A stretch of DNA of 57,062 nt from Reclinomonas americana ATCC 50394 (GCA_048213135.1 PS015070.1:131695-188756); one strand, 5' to 3'. Shown: positions 1 through 17,200, counted from the stretch's first letter. Notes: generated by a model not told the origin, from the letters alone. Numbers and translations: made by a program.

Positions 1-3000
1 TCCTCACACGCTGCGCAGCTACTTTGAGGCTCTCTGCACCGACACGCAGGCGGCCAACATTTTTGTCAACAGCTCCCTCATGACACTCTTTGTCAAGATG
101 CTGAACGCGTTCAAGACGCCAAATATCAAGTCTCGCATCTGCACCATCATGGGCCTGCTTGTGCGCCACGCGACCTACATTTCACCGAAACTGAGGTGTG
201 TGTGTGCGCGTGTTTGCCTAACCTGTGCACCGCCACGTTGGAGGCAATTGCTCACCGTTCACTTCGTCATGTAGTTCGTCGGGCATTGTTGCTGCGCTCA
301 CCAACCTGCTGCGCGACCGCAACACACGATTGAGGCGGCGGGCTGTGAGCTCTCTCGGAGAACTGTTGTTCTACGTGGCGACACAGCAGCTGGACGGAAA
401 TCCAGAGGTATGTATGGTGTTTGTCTCGTGCTCATTCGACATGTGATGGCTGATTCGCTTGTCGTTCTCGCGTCGTGCAGGACGATGCATGGGATGTCAC
501 CAATGCCACCATCAACGGCCTCATCGCCTGCCTCAAGTCCTCGGAGGACGAAACCGTGCAACACTATGCGTGCAAGACAATTGAGAATGTGCGTCGCCTT
601 TTGCCAGCTATACACGCACATGGTAGTTCACATCCCTTTGAATCCCGCTTTGCAGATTGGCTCGCTGAGTCCGCATTTCAGTCGCCGCTTTGCCACGCCC
701 GAGACGTGCACCTACATGCTCTCTCTCTTCTACAACACGCCCAATGAGCACCTGCAACTGGCTGCCATCTCCGCCATTGTGCGCTTGTGCCGGCACAGCC
801 GCCAGTTTGCGGATGCGTTGCTGGAGAAGGACGCTCTCCGCATTCTGCGCACCAGCCTCGAGGATCGCAATACGCGCATTCAGCAGTGCGGCCTAAATGT
901 CATGAATTTGGCGCTCACTCGCGGCATGCCCGGTCGCCTGCAGAGCGATCTCCTCGACGACAAGAACATTATCAAATCGTTTCGTGTCGTCGCGTTCACT
1001 GCAGTGGAATATGCGTTTTCATTCACTTACCCGCCTGCGTCTGTGTGCAGGGTGGTTCGATTGTTGGAGTCGTCGACCGCGGTACTGCAAGCCAAGGCCG
1101 TTCTCTGCGTCGCGCTGCTGTCGTGCATCCACACCCCGACGCTGCACATGCTGTGTGAGCTCAAGTTGTGCCTGCTGGCCGACAAGATTCTCAACGTCAC
1201 CGACGGCTACGTGCAAGACTGTTTGGCAGTTGCGGGGTCTCGTGCTGCTGATTGCTGGATAATAGTGCGTGCTGACGCGGTGTATGCGCCCGACAGGTGC
1301 TGGTCGACTGCATGAAGTGCATCGTGCCGCAGATCTTGGCGCAGGTGCACAGCATCCTGGAACGCGTGGTGGCCGATCCGTACGCAGTCGTGTCGTTCAA
1401 GGTGCGTGGTGTAAGTGCGCGTGCTCTGTGTACGTGTGGGGTGCTGAACTTGCGTGTGGTGGATGCAGACACAAAGCGATCACTTCTCCATACTGCTGCA
1501 CGTGGTCCTGTGCCATGCCATGCGCGGAGCGGTGGTGACGAGTGAAGTCGTCGAAACGCTGGCCTCGTTGCGTTCTCCCTTCCCGCTCCTACACGTCATC
1601 TGTCACCCTCGGGGTTTTCACCCATCCATTTCTGCAGTCTGTTGCCATTCATCGAAAACTTGTCGTTCCCTGCGGCCTCTGAGTTCAAGCAGACGCTGCT
1701 GTTTGTCATTGAGGCCATATCGCAGGTGCGATCTCTGTTTCTCTCCTTGTGTGCATATGGCATTCTCACGTCTTTACTTGAATTCCAGAATGCTGTGTTG
1801 CTGGCCAACGCCAAGAGTGCAATTCTTGGACGCTTGTTGCCGTCACTCTCCGACTTGCTGCAAACAGAAAATGGCGACGTGCGGTTCTACTGCCTAAAGA
1901 TCTTTACCGATTCGCTGGTGTTTTACTTGCGCGACGAGCGACATTATGACGTTGCGTGATTTCGTCACACCTCTTTCTGTCTTCTCTTTCTCTCCGTCTC
2001 ATTTCCTTCTCCTCATCAACAGGCCGCACAACCGGACCACCAGTCCACCAAGGAGATCAATGCACTCATCATCCAGCATCTCTTCTCGCGCTACGCCAAG
2101 ATTTTGGAGGACGAAGACCCGATTCCACTGTTTCGTCCCCGTGCCTTGTTGTTGTCTTGTGTGTGATTCGAGGCTCATTTGGTGTGCGCAGCTACGGCCT
2201 GAAACTGATGAGCCACATTGTGGAGTGCAACCCGGCGTTTGTGGCGATTGTGCGCCAGTTGAAACTCGTGCCGCTGCTGTTCCAGTTCTTCGAGTTGCAA
2301 CATCGCAACAACAACATTCACAATGTGCGACTGGTGCGCATGATTGTCGAGAGCTCCGAAGTGGAACCGGAGGAGGTCTACAATCTCGGTGCGTCCATTG
2401 TCAGCTGTTGCTCTTGTGCATGCTGCTCACTGTACTATGCAGGCCTGGTCGCGAAACTGAATGCCGTGCTTGCATACGCTTACGAGAATCTGGTGGACTC
2501 GTTCTACGAGCCGTGCCTCGACATTGTCAGCACGGCGCTCTTCAAGGCCTCCGAGTCGCTGAAATCGAGTCCACGCAAGGTAGTTGGTCGACAATCATTC
2601 TTTCCCCTGGTGTTGCTGTTGCTGCAGCCCTCCTCACACGACTGCAGGATGACATTTTGGCGCGCAATGCCGGCTTCACCGAGGGACTGGAGGTGTATGT
2701 GTCGCTGCTGGATCACCTCGACGCGGCAGTCACGGAGAAGAGCGCCTCCACCCTGCAACTGTGCGCGCAAATGTACGACGGCGTGTGCGACACTCTGACC
2801 ACTATGCGCCTGCGTGGCGACGGCCCGGCGACGTCGCTGGAGATGCTGACCAAGGTGTTGACGGGCACGGAGCCGACCACATCGCAGACAACACAACGGG
2901 TTGGTTCTTCTTGTTTTTTTGTGTGCTCGTTGGTGGACTGTTCTTGCTCATTCCAGCGTAGCGAGTGCTCAANNNNNNNNNNNNNNNNNNNNNNNNNNNN

Positions 3001-3158
3001 NNNNNNNNNNNNNCCCCCTCGCTGCAGCCGAGGAACTCGGCCTGCAACCCGTCAACCAGGCGGATGTGGACTCGGCATTGACGGCCACGAAACCATCAGC
3101 GAGGATGTTTGCGCAAAAGTACAACGAGTGGGCCGACGAATTCGGCTCAGTCATGTAA
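1..3158 (+). CDS. ULK4: ULK4/RUNKEL-like HEAT-ARM repeat protein, C-terminal part (5' truncated by window)
   Basis: ULK4-family proteins are divergent Fused-like (pseudo)kinases with a long HEAT/ARM tail, linked to cilia in animals and cytokinesis in plants. Only the helical-repeat tail lies here; the kinase domain would be upstream. Exons read by phase: 2-195, 275-407, 481-588, 656-978, 1051-1264, 1297-1401, 1469-1566, 1638-1725, 1789-1950, 2023-~2146, 2192-2388, 2443-2579, 2648-2899 and about 3028-3158, giving roughly 755 residues. Family-specific stretches include SLMTLFVKML, GLLVRHATYI, AVSSLGELLFYVATQ and EDEDPIPL. The last exon follows a 41-N gap (2973-3013), so the splice there is unresolved and an exon may be missing. 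The stop TAA is followed at once by a run of A. The gene converges on the katanin-like gene, whose stop lies 105 bp away. Family assignment is from remembered homologue sequence, not a search. Confidence 0.82.
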
Positions 3159-3263
3159 AAAAAAAAAACGCTGCTCGCACTCAACTATCGGGAGGTTATT
3201 TGTTCACTGTTGCACACACTCACACATACTCGCTACTTGTCGCCCATCGCCGTCAATCGTCCC

Positions 3264-6854
<3,591 letters not shown>

Positions 6855-7492
6855 GATTGAAAGTGATTGGTGGGACAAGACGCGACGTTCTTCTCGGTGA
6901 GACAAGCTCCAAGAGCAAGTCTCTGAACTCTCTGGAATCGCGCTCAACGTTTCACAAGTGTAGTACGTTCTTAATGACTCGCTTCGCGTCACGCATGAAT
7001 GCAGAGCGTCCTGCTTGCCGAGGTGCACCTGTGACGTGGCCTTGACCAACTGTATTCTGTTGTATTCGTTCAAGGATGGGCCATCTGTCACATCCTCCCA
7101 TCTCTCGTAAACCCTGCGTTGACTCTTGATCCGAACCGTCACCTGTGCGCAAAGGTAGAGGGCCAATCTATCGCTTCGTTTGCCTTGTGCTGACCCGTGA
7201 CCCTTCTCCTTGAGCCTCACCTGTTCACAGACTTGACCCTTGGTATGAAAGTCTGCATGACAGTCTGCCCACCTGGTCCATAACTGCATGTTGTGTGACA
7301 CCTGTTGGTGATCATATTGGCCGTACCATCGAGCCAATCACGATCGCAGCAGGTGATCTCCCGCAACTCCTCTCCTCACACAGACTGACCATTCACGTTT
7401 CCACGACGAGTTTCCTCTGTGCGTGCTTCACTCAAACGAATACAAGAGTCTCCATAAGACGACAAACAACAACAACTTGGGCTGTGGGCTTC
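6855..7492. other. Intergenic region between KATNAL2 start and acyl-CoA synthetase stop
   Basis: About 640 bp holding the presumptive KATNAL2 promoter and the 3' end of the acyl-CoA synthetase transcript. An uninterrupted frame of about 160 codons runs upstream of, and in phase with, the KATNAL2 start. Its sequence has no recognisable similarity, and the start at 6854 already matches the family. I treat it as untranslated. No RNA gene was seen. Confidence 0.5.
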
Positions 7493-9089
7493 TCAAGGCT
7501 CAATCTTGGCGTACACGGCGGCAATCCTGCAATATTCAGGCAATGAGCAACGGCAATCACGCGAACGGGAGAAGCACGAACACAAGACGCACTGCTCGGC
7601 GTAGCGGCGAGCCAGAATGGCGCGCTTGATCTTCATTCTGTAACACCAACAACAACGTGAGAACCGAAGCCACGGACCGGAGCAAGCACAGCAAACTACG
7701 CAACGTTGGGGTCAGCGCGTCGTTCTCCACCGTCCACGCTTCGCCGTCGATAATGACGGCGGCCGGGATCTCGAAGCTGTGCAGCTGCTCCACCAAACAG
7801 AGATGATGAGAACGGCGACTCATTTGACCTCAGAAAGATCAACCACCACCCACCTTCTCGCCCTGTGCCACCTCGCGTATTTGAGCCATAATGTCGCCGG
7901 CAAGGCGCTCAGAGTGCTCCGGCAGCGCGACCGTTTGCACCATGTTCTACGAATAAAGAGTGAGAAGACGGGATATGAGTTGTCGATTCTCTCGCCAGTC
8001 AAGTACCTTGCCAGGCACAGGCTCAATGTTGTGGGCCTTTGCCCATGCACCAATGTTGTCCTCGCTCGGCACCACAATGGCCATGATCTTGCTCTTGTGG
8101 CCGTCGCCGTGGATCATGATCTGACCAATCAGAGGGCAGCCACCGCTGAACACACCCTCCAGCTTCTCCGGTCTGCGCGCCACGAAAAAAGAGAGTGAGT
8201 TGGGTGTGCTGAGAAGACGACTGGCTGCAACGTGATTTGCACGCAACGCAATGTACTCGCCCAGCGAGTTCTTCATGATGGACTTGGCGCGATCCACAAT
8301 GGCAAACGTGCCGTTGGGGAACACGCGTGCAATGTCGCCGGTGCGGAACCAGCTGTGGATTGGAGAAATGTTAGGGGAAGTCTGTCACACAAGGTGCGTT
8401 TATGAATGACACACACCCGTCGGCGAGGAACACCTCGGCGGTCTTCTCCGGCTCCTTGTAGTAGCCCTTGGACACGTTCGGGCCGCGGATGCACAACTCG
8501 CCGTACTGAGGATATGGGGGAAGCAGAGGTCAATGAGAGAGTCAATTCGCCACGCACCAACGACGGAGACAATGACACACAGTAGAGCAACACTACGAAG
8601 AGGAACAAAGATGGCCGGCATGCTCAAGCACGGGAAACGAGAAAGCAAAGTGAACATACCTCGGGCAGGCGGTACGGTCCAAAGTCCGACGCGTCAAGGA
8701 ACTTGATTTCTGTGGTCAACCATCATGTCAGTTTTCAAGTCACAGAGAATGCGATATGAGACGAGGCAGATCACCGCACCGCAGCACGGGATGGGACCAC
8801 CGAGAATGCCGGACGACAGATCGGTAGCGAGCTGGACTGTGGCACCGGCGCACTGCGAGGAGATCGATGAGTAACAACATGAGAATCCTTGACTGCCACG
8901 CAATAATCTCACCGTCTCTGTCAGACCGTAGCTGTATCGGAGCACACAAGGACATGTGAGTCAACTGAAAGAAGGACAGAGGAGTTCACAAAGAGACACA
9001 CACAGACGCACAAGCACCGCAAGAAAGCACGCACAATTAGACACGCATCAGCACGCACACCTTTACACACACACACGAGAGGCAACAAA

Positions 9090-9120
<31 letters not shown>

Positions 9121-11330
9121 TTCACGGGTGCAAGGATGAAGCCCTCACGCGTGCACCCCAACACGCAACAAAGTGCACAACACACACTCACACGTGAAGC
9201 AACAATACACAAACATAGACACGCAGCAAAACTCACGAAAATACACACAGACGAGAGGCAACGATGTGAGCACAATTTAAGTTGCACAACACCCCGTGAT
9301 ACAGGGCGACATATTATCCTTCTTTCGCACGCGCAGATACACACAACGCACAAGCAGCACAACAACCCAGAGACCCAGGCTGTTGTATCATCCCACTACA
9401 CAGGTAGCACCGTATCCTCGACACACATCATCCTTCCCTCCCTCCCTCCTCTCTCTCTCTCTCCCTCCCTCCCCCCTCACCCTTGCACGACCGGGCAGCA
9501 GAACACACTGCGACACAACACGGACAGTGAGCGACACCAACAACCAAACAAAACATCTTTCGACAGCTGCACCACCACCACGCAACACACGCAGGAAGTC
9601 CTGAATGTCGGGTCGCAGCGGTCCGCCACCGCTGATAATGGTGTGCACCTCGCCGCCGAGACGGCTCTTTGTCTTGGAAAAGACGAGCTTGTCGTAGATG
9701 GGAGTGGAATCGACGACTCCTGTGCACGGACATACTCAAATTCAGAGTCACTATATAAAAAAAAAACAATAGTCACCGATCACACATGCATCGACTCACC
9801 CTCCTTCAACAGTCGGAGCTTCTTGTCGAAACCCATGGTGAAGAGCTTGCGGCGGAGGAAGCTGGAGCCGTGCACCACGCTCCAGATCTTCTCGTGCAGG
9901 CGCTCAAAGATGCGCGGCACACCGATAAAGATGGTCGGCTTCAGCTCCTCAATGTCACTGATCAGGTTGCGCACGTCGCCGGAGAAGTAGCCGACGGCAC
10001 CGCCCATGGCCAGGATGCCGGCCTCGGCCACACGCTCAAAGATGTGCGCCAGCGGCAGGAACGACAGCAGGCGCTCACCGGGTGTGAAAGTGCGCAGGTT
10101 CATCTGGATGCCCGACACGGTGGCCATCATGTTGAGGTGGGTGATTTCCACGCCCTTGGGAGTGCCAGTGGTGCCACTGCACGATAATGATAATGATGAG
10201 TGGGGGAGAAGGGAGAGAGAGAGACTTGTGGAAGAGGTAAAGGGACGAGCACCCAGAGAAACGAGAGCGCCAACAGAAAAGGGGAACCGATCACATGAAC
10301 GAGTGCGAACAAGAAGAGCGACCAAGCGAAGACGAGGGTATGCAAGGGCACGGGTGCAGGGCGATTAAGCAGAAGAGTGAAGGAGAGACAATAAGAGATG
10401 GCAGTTGAAGTAGAGGGTTGGAGAAGAAGGAGAGAGAAAGAGGGAAAGAGCGCAGAGAAGTGCGAACTCGCTCTGACAAACACACACACTCTCAAGACAG
10501 ACAAGGCATCTCACCTCGTGTACATGATAATGGCGGTGTCGGCGGGCTCCGGCGGCTCCTCAGCGCACGGCTCCTCGGTGCCCAGTTGCAGGACCTGGGC
10601 GGGGAGAAAAAGTTAGCAGGGGACGCAGTAATGGATGGAGATTTCAACTTCTATCTCACACAAACCTCATCGTACGAGTGCACATGCTTGCCGTGCTCCT
10701 CGCACTTGGCGCGCACTTCGGGAGTGATGGCGGCCGCGTCGAACACAATGACGGTGCGGAGGGCAGCGCATTGCGGCAGAATCTCCAGCAGCTTGGGCAG
10801 GCACTGGCCCGAGACGACCACAAACGACGACTCGGAGTGGTTCACAATGTACTCGACGGCGTTCGGGCCGAGGGTGTCGTACAGGGCGACGGTGATGGCG
10901 CCGTGGCGGTAGCAAGCGTGCTCGCACACCTGCCACTCGAGGCGGTTCTTGGAGTAGAAGCCCACCTGAAAGAGGCAAGGGGAGGGTGAACAGGGGAAGG
11001 GGAAGACGGAAAGGGAGGGTTAGGGAGAGGGAGAGGGAAAGAAGGGGAGAAAATGGAAAGGGAGGGTGAGGGACGGGCTGAGATAAATACGAGAAAGAAA
11101 CGAAATACTGATCTATTCAAAGAGAGGGCGAAGAGAAGCGCTGCAGGTGATGAATGTGAAGAGAAGGACATGAACTGAAAGATGGAATTCGACTGGCGAT
11201 ATGATCAAAGACCAACCAAGACACATGATGGAGAGAGAGAGAGAGACAGAGAGAGAGAGAGAGGAGGACACACACAGAGAGAGGACACAGAGAGAGAGAG
11301 AGACAGAAGAGAGAGAGAGGACAGAGAGAG

Positions 11331-11364
<34 letters not shown>

Positions 11365-13043
11365 NNNNNNNNNNNNNNNNNNNNNNNNNNNNNNNNNNNN
11401 NNNNNNNNNNNNNNNNNNNNNNNNNNNNNNNNNNNNNNNNNNNNNNNNNNNNNNNNNNNNNNNNNNNNNNNNNNNNNNNNNNNNNNNNNNNNNNNNNNNN
11501 NNNNNNNNNNNNNNNNNNNNNNNNNNNNNNNNNNNNNNNNNNNNNNNNNNNNNNNNNNNNNNNNNNNNNNNNNNNNNNNNNNNNNNNNNNNNNNNNNNNN
11601 NNNNNNNNNNNNNNNNNNNNNNNNNNNNNNNNNNNNNNNNNNNNNNNNNNNNNNNNNNNNNNNNNNNNNNNNNNNNNNNNNNNNNNNNNNNNNNNNNNNN
11701 NNNNNNNNNNNNNNNNNNNNNNNNNNNNNNNNNNNNNNNNNNNNNNNNNNNNNNNNNNNNNNNNNNNNNNNNNNNNNNNNNNNNNNNNNNNNNNNNNNNN
11801 NNNNNNNNNNNNNNNNNNNNNNNNNNNNNNNNNNNNNNNNNNNNNNNNNNNNNNNNNNNNNNNNNNNNNNNNNNNNNNNNNNNNNNNNNNNNNNNNNNNG
11901 ACAGAGAGAGAGAACGACGCAGAGTCGGTCACAAGTTAACTGAAGGCTAGAGCAATAAGGTGATGGGATGGAGAAATTTCGTAGTGTGCAGACGAATGAG
12001 AAAACAAGCTTGTCGAGCAATGAGAATGACGGTGGGCGAGATGAGAACAAACAGAAGGAACAGTTACGCAGTGCTTTCACTTCATGAGCGAGCATGAACT
12101 GAGAACATGTCGGAACCACAGCAACTGTTCGCCACCTCACCTTTTCACCGCGACGCAGTCCGAGTGCCTTGAATCCGCTGCCAAACTTGCCGACCTTGTC
12201 CAGCACCTCGGCAAATGTCATCCACACAAACGGTCCCTCGCCGTTGACGCGCAGGCCAACCGCATTGCCGTCGGGATTGGTCGCGTGGCCGCACCTGTTT
12301 GCAGGGGAAGCGTGAGGGAGAGGGGGAGAGGGAGAGGGAGGGAGAGGGGGAGAGGGAGAAGGAGAGGGTGAGGGAGAGGGAGAGAGGAGACGAGAAGTGA
12401 ACACAAGCAATACCACAAAAAGATGGCGCAGGTCAGAAAAGGTGAGAGGGAAACAGAAAGAGACTTGTGTACGCGCGCGTGTGCGTGACAGGGCGGGCAA
12501 GAGAATGGGCACTGGCGGATACACAGAAGAGAGTCACAGGGTGGGAGAGGACGAAAAAAGAAATGGAGACTGTAAAGCGAGGAGACGAGAAGTGAGAAGG
12601 ACAATGAAGCAAGCACTGCCAGAAACGAACAGAGGGCGCGGATCACGAGAGAGGGGGAGAGGGAGGAGAGGGAGAGGGAGAGGAAGCAAAGCAACGACGC
12701 AAAGAATGCCAGGAGTGAGTGACAAAGAATTGTCAGTCACAGAATCGCAAAAGACAACAGATACGAGTGCCAGCTGGCACAAAACACATACATCTCGTCT
12801 CTGACAATGAAATAAAAGGCACGAATGCGTACATGTGTCGAACAACACAAAAGACTTGTCAGCAATCTTTCTCCGATAACTCTCTCACAAGACTCTCTGT
12901 GCACAAGTGAGAGAGTGTGCGTGGACTGTGGACTGGTGTGTGTGTGTGTGAAGTAGAGAGAGAGAGAGAGAGAGAGAAGTGGGGACTGCAGCACCTTAAC
13001 ACAAGACTCTCTAGAAAAAGTGAGAGTGCGTGGACTGTGGACT

Positions 13044-13081
<38 letters not shown>

Positions 13082-13340
13082 NNNNNNNNNNNNNNNNNNN
13101 NAAAGAGAGACACAAAGAGAAGAGTGTGTAAGTCTCCCTTTGTTGAGAGTGGTCGCCAATGTCTGACGTGCGTGGACATGACAACTGCACACTGCATCAC
13201 TTGCTTTCTTGTCTTGTCTTGTCTTCCTCTCTTATCTCTATGTGTGTGTGTGTGTGTTGCTCACCATCGCCAATGTTGCGGCCTTGCTGATCGACCTCCG
13301 CAAAGTGCGCGTACTCGGGGATGACTTGTGACGATTCTCC
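7493..13340 (-). CDS. ACSL: Long-chain fatty acid-CoA ligase (ACSL-type AMP-forming synthetase)
   Basis: It activates fatty acids to acyl-CoA with ATP, usually at ER, peroxisome or lipid-droplet membranes. Minus-strand exons with family motifs: near 13320 ([10 protein letters not shown], probable N-terminal piece), 12298-12141 (substrate-side N-domain), 10965-10666, ~10598-10512, 10177-9800 (P-loop [20 protein letters not shown]), ~9720-9599 ([10 protein letters not shown]), a 19-nt microexon 8931-8913 (YGLTET), ~8852-8775, ~8710-8660, ~8506-8417, ~8353-8005 ([20 protein letters not shown]), ~7940-7855, ~7790-7690 (ENDALTPTL), then the final exons with [15 protein letters not shown] and the stop at 7493. 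The first coding exon is not resolved. A 535-N gap (11365-11899) and a 20-N gap (13082-13101) lie in introns. Phase between the 13.3-kb and 12.3-kb exons does not fit directly, so an exon may be missing. Confidence 0.9.
9054..9130. repeat. (CA)n microsatellite in ACSL intron
   Basis: Two CA-rich runs (about 9064-9077 and 9091-9119) lie within a CA-rich stretch of the intron before the YGLTET microexon. Confidence 0.85.
11231..11923. repeat. (GA)n microsatellite with 535-N assembly gap
   Basis: GAGAGA repeats abut the gap 11365-11899 on both sides, within an ACSL intron. On the transcribed strand this is CT-rich. Exon content inside the gap cannot be excluded. Confidence 0.85.
13030..13101. 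repeat. (GT)n microsatellite and 20-N gap
   Basis: A GT run of about 36 bp ends at 13081 and is followed by exactly 20 N, a scaffolding gap of unknown true size, in the 5' part of the ACSL locus. Confidence 0.8.
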
Positions 13341-14213
13341 TGCTCCCATTTGTGTTTGTTTGTTTGTAGCTTGTTCTGATCTTCTTTAGTGTCTGTCTGT
13401 CTCTCTGCGCGCGCTGAGAGTGTGCAAAGTTGTAAAGACAATGCATTGATCCGAACAGGACAGCTGCGGGCAATTGTCCGCTCACGGTTTCTCGTGACCG
13501 CTGGAGCCTGTATCGCACAAGAAAGAAAAGAGACGATGCTGTGGGATTCAGAGCTGGTATGGCCTGTCGTTGAGCTGCGCTTCGACAGGAATTTCGATTT
13601 GCGACGTCGTGGCAGCTGCGTGACGCAACTGGCGTCCGTGCGCAGTTCTGCGGACCCAAGGGTGCACAAGCAGCTGTGAAAGCAGCTGGTGGTTGTGCTG
13701 GCTTGGTGCAATGGTGGATCCCTGCGCATGCGTTTTTCTCACGTGTTCGCGATCGGATTTTAGTTGCAGCTGCAGGCTCAGCAACGCGCGCCCTCACAAT
13801 CCAGGAGGAGGATGGAGACGCAAGGCCTACTCCGCGCTCGTAACTGAGGAAGCAATTGGCCAGGGCACATGTGCAGCAGCGTTCGAGTGCGTACAATATC
13901 GAACTTCGCAGTCGTCGAACCATGTGCCCTCCTCCCTGTCGTCGATGCAACAGCAGCACACAACAGTGCAAACCGAGCTGTGCATTTGCAAGCGCTTCGT
14001 ATAACAGAGCAGCACATCGACGTACGCGTCATCTCGACGTTCATTCTCTCCTCTTGCATTCTTCTCGCACCTCCGCAGCACCCTGCAGCAACCACTCTAC
14101 TCTATACTCCTCCACTATTCCGACAAGGAACGAGAAGAGAAGACGCGAGAGCGACGACGTCTGCAGTCAAACTCTTTTGTCAGTCAGTGTGTTTTTCCGC
14201 GCGCGCGCACACA
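13341..14213. other. Divergent intergenic region, ACSL (-) and PH-ARF (+)
   Basis: About 870 bp without a gene I can support. It must hold the start region of ACSL, possibly with an unrecognised first exon, and the promoter of the plus-strand PH-ARF gene. Several 100-150 codon open frames exist on both strands, but none has recognisable content. Confidence 0.4.
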
Positions 14214-17200
14214 ATGGAGGGCTCTGTCACTGTTCTCGCCGACAATGGTCCTCTCATGCGATATGCGACACCAGAGGAGGCGACGATTGTGGAGTGGTGG
14301 GGTGAGTGACTCACTTGAGAGAGAGAAAGGGAGGTGTGTGTGTGTGTGAGAGAGAGAGAGTACTGAGTGAGGGAGCGCTGTGTGCAGTCAGTGTGAGAGT
14401 GAGGAGTATGTGTGTGCGTAGGGAATGAGAGAGAGAAAGTAAAGAAGAAGAGAGAGAGGAATAGAGAGTGAATGAGTCAGTCAATCACTTTCTTTCTCTC
14501 TCTGCCTCCCTCCCTCTCCCTCTCTACCTCGTGCACTTGTTCTCTCATTGACTCAGTCCCTCATTGCAGAGTTGCAATCAAACACTCTTACACTGTCTTG
14601 TACACAGACACACTCCCTCACTCATTCTCCTTCTCTCACTCTCCAGTCATTCACTCTCTATCAGAGACACACTCCCTTACTCATTCTCCGTCTCCCCCTC
14701 TCCCTCTCCAGTCATTCATTCACTCAGTCCCTCGTTGCACGAGAGTTGCACTCAGTCACACTCTGTCTTGCACACTCTCTTCCTCTCTCTCTCTCTCTCT
14801 CACACACACAAACTCCCTCACTCATTCTCCTTCTCGCCCTCTCCCTCTCCAGTCATTCACTCACTCAGTCCCTCGTTGCACGACAGTTGCACTCATTCAC
14901 ACTCTGTCTTACACGCACCCTTCCTCTCTCTCACAGACACACTCCCTCACTCATTCTCCTTCACCCTCTCCCCTAGTGCTCCGCGGATTCAAGGTGTTCT
15001 GCTACCCTGCACGAACGGTGAGCATGCACCCTTCTCTCTCTCTGTTCTCCCTCCCTTCACTCACACTCACTCCCTTGCTGATACCAAGGCCCCCGTGTAC
15101 ACCGGTGTCATCTCTCTCCTCGAGTGCACCTCTGTGTGCCGCTCCTTCCCGCCCGACTTTATCATTTCGCGACCGGAGGAGAAGGGCGGGACGGTGGTGG
15201 TGCGTGCGGCCTCGGACGATGAGCGAGAGATGTGGGTGGCCACACTGGAGAGTCTGCTGGCGGCGTCGCTGGAGCTGCGTGAGCGGAAGCAGCGAGAGGA
15301 GGAGTTGGAGCGCAAGGTGGCCAGGCATCAGGCGAAGATTGCGGAGGAGTTGCACAAGCAGCAGGTAGGGAAGGGAATGGAGGAAAGGGAGGGGAGAGAG
15401 ATGTGCTCTCTCGCCACTCCTTGCCGCTCATGTTGCTCCTCTCCTCGTCCTCGCATCGCATGATCCTTCATCTTGCCGTGACAAGCGGGGAACACTCTTA
15501 TGTTCCCTTCTTAGCCATTGCGCTTCATCCTCGCATCGCATCATTCTTTCACGCATTCGTTGCTCTGTTCTCGTGCTTCGCTCTTGGCCATCACACAGAG
15601 TTTTTCCGTGCACTGTGTGGTGGGAATTCTACTCATCTGTCACCACATGATCCATTCAACAGCTTGTTACTACTCTGTCGAGTGGCAAACTCGCTTCCGT
15701 CCTCTAATGCTCTTCTCGTGCGTTCTGTCATCCACTCTCCTTCCAGCGTCAATGTGGCTTGCTGCTTGGTGTTCATTGCCTTCGCCTCCGTGCGCCACCC
15801 TGGTCTTTTCTTCTGCGAGTTGTGCTGTCGAGCAAGAAGTGTGCCTCTGTGCTGTTGTCGTCAGTTGTTCTTGTCTTCTTGCTCCACATTTGCTCCCTTC
15901 TACGAGTTTTTCTGTGCCACCCTTACTCCTTTCTCCCTCTCCTTCCCCCTCTCCTCATCCCCCTCCTTCTCCCCTTTCTCCTCATCCCCTCCTTCTCCCT
16001 CGCCTCCCCCTTTCCCCCGCAGACCGCCCTTGCCGAAAAGCGCCTCTCCGCCGCCTTTGACGTGGCCATTCGCGGCGAGTACATCTGGAAGGCCTGCGAC
16101 CGGAAACCAAAGGAGGTCCGACGATACCTCCGTCTCTCGTCTGACAGAACTAAGCTGCAAGTTGCGCTCTCTGCTCTCCTCTTCCCTCCCCCATTGCCAC
16201 TCACCAGTCGAGGCGCGATACAGTGGGGACCATCGCCGAGCAGCATGACATCGCAACTGCTGCTGTCCGAGTGCAAGGCGCTCTTTCGCGGTGTGCAGAC
16301 TGAGAACATGCGCAACGTGTGCACGCACATTGACGACGACGGCACAAATTGCTTCTCGGTGCTGACGCCCAAGCGAACACTGGACATTGCTTGCGAGTGC
16401 GTGGGAGATGGAAGGGGCATTCCTCCTTGTTTCGCACGTGCTTCTNNNNNNNNNNNNNNNNNNNNNNNNNNNNNNNNNNNNNNNNNNNNNNNNNNNNNNN
16501 NNNNNNNNNNNNNNNNNNNNNNNNNNNNNNNNNNNNNNNNNNNNNNNNNNNNNNNNNNNNNNNNNNNNNNNNNNNNNNNNNNNNNNNNNNNNNNNNNNNN
16601 NNNNNNNNNNNNNNNNNNNNNNNNNNNNNNNNNNNNNNNNNNNNNNNNNNNNNNNNNNNNNNNNNNNNNNNNNNNNNNNNNNNNNNNNNNNNCACCATCT
16701 CCGCGATTAGGTCGGAGGACTCGCGCGAGCAGTGGATCACGGCCATGCGCGCCGCTGTGTTGGGCGAGTCGCAGTTCTTTGCGAATCAAATGTTCCGCGT
16801 GTTGATGACGGGGCTGGATGGGGCCGGCAAGACGGCGCTGATCCGCTCGTGGTTGCACCAGGACCTGACGAACTTGGAACCCACGCATCGTTGCGTCGCT
16901 GATTATCTGTCACTCGTGTGCCCTTCGTTTTTGATGACATTGGTGCTGTGCAGGCGGTCACATGGTGACCTACGAGGCCGACGCCAACATGATTCTTGCC
17001 TTTTGGGACTGCCCCGGTGGCGAGGAGCAGCGCTGGAAGTGGATGGCTCACGACGAGAACTCTCTGAGCTGCATTGTGTTTGTCGTCGGTACGTGGGCGC
17101 ATGCGTGCAGAGGCGTCGACTCTTGGTGCACTCCCTCTCGCTCTCCCCCTGTCGCTCTCCCCCTGTCGCTCTCCCCCTCTCGCTCTCCCCTCACTCGCTC

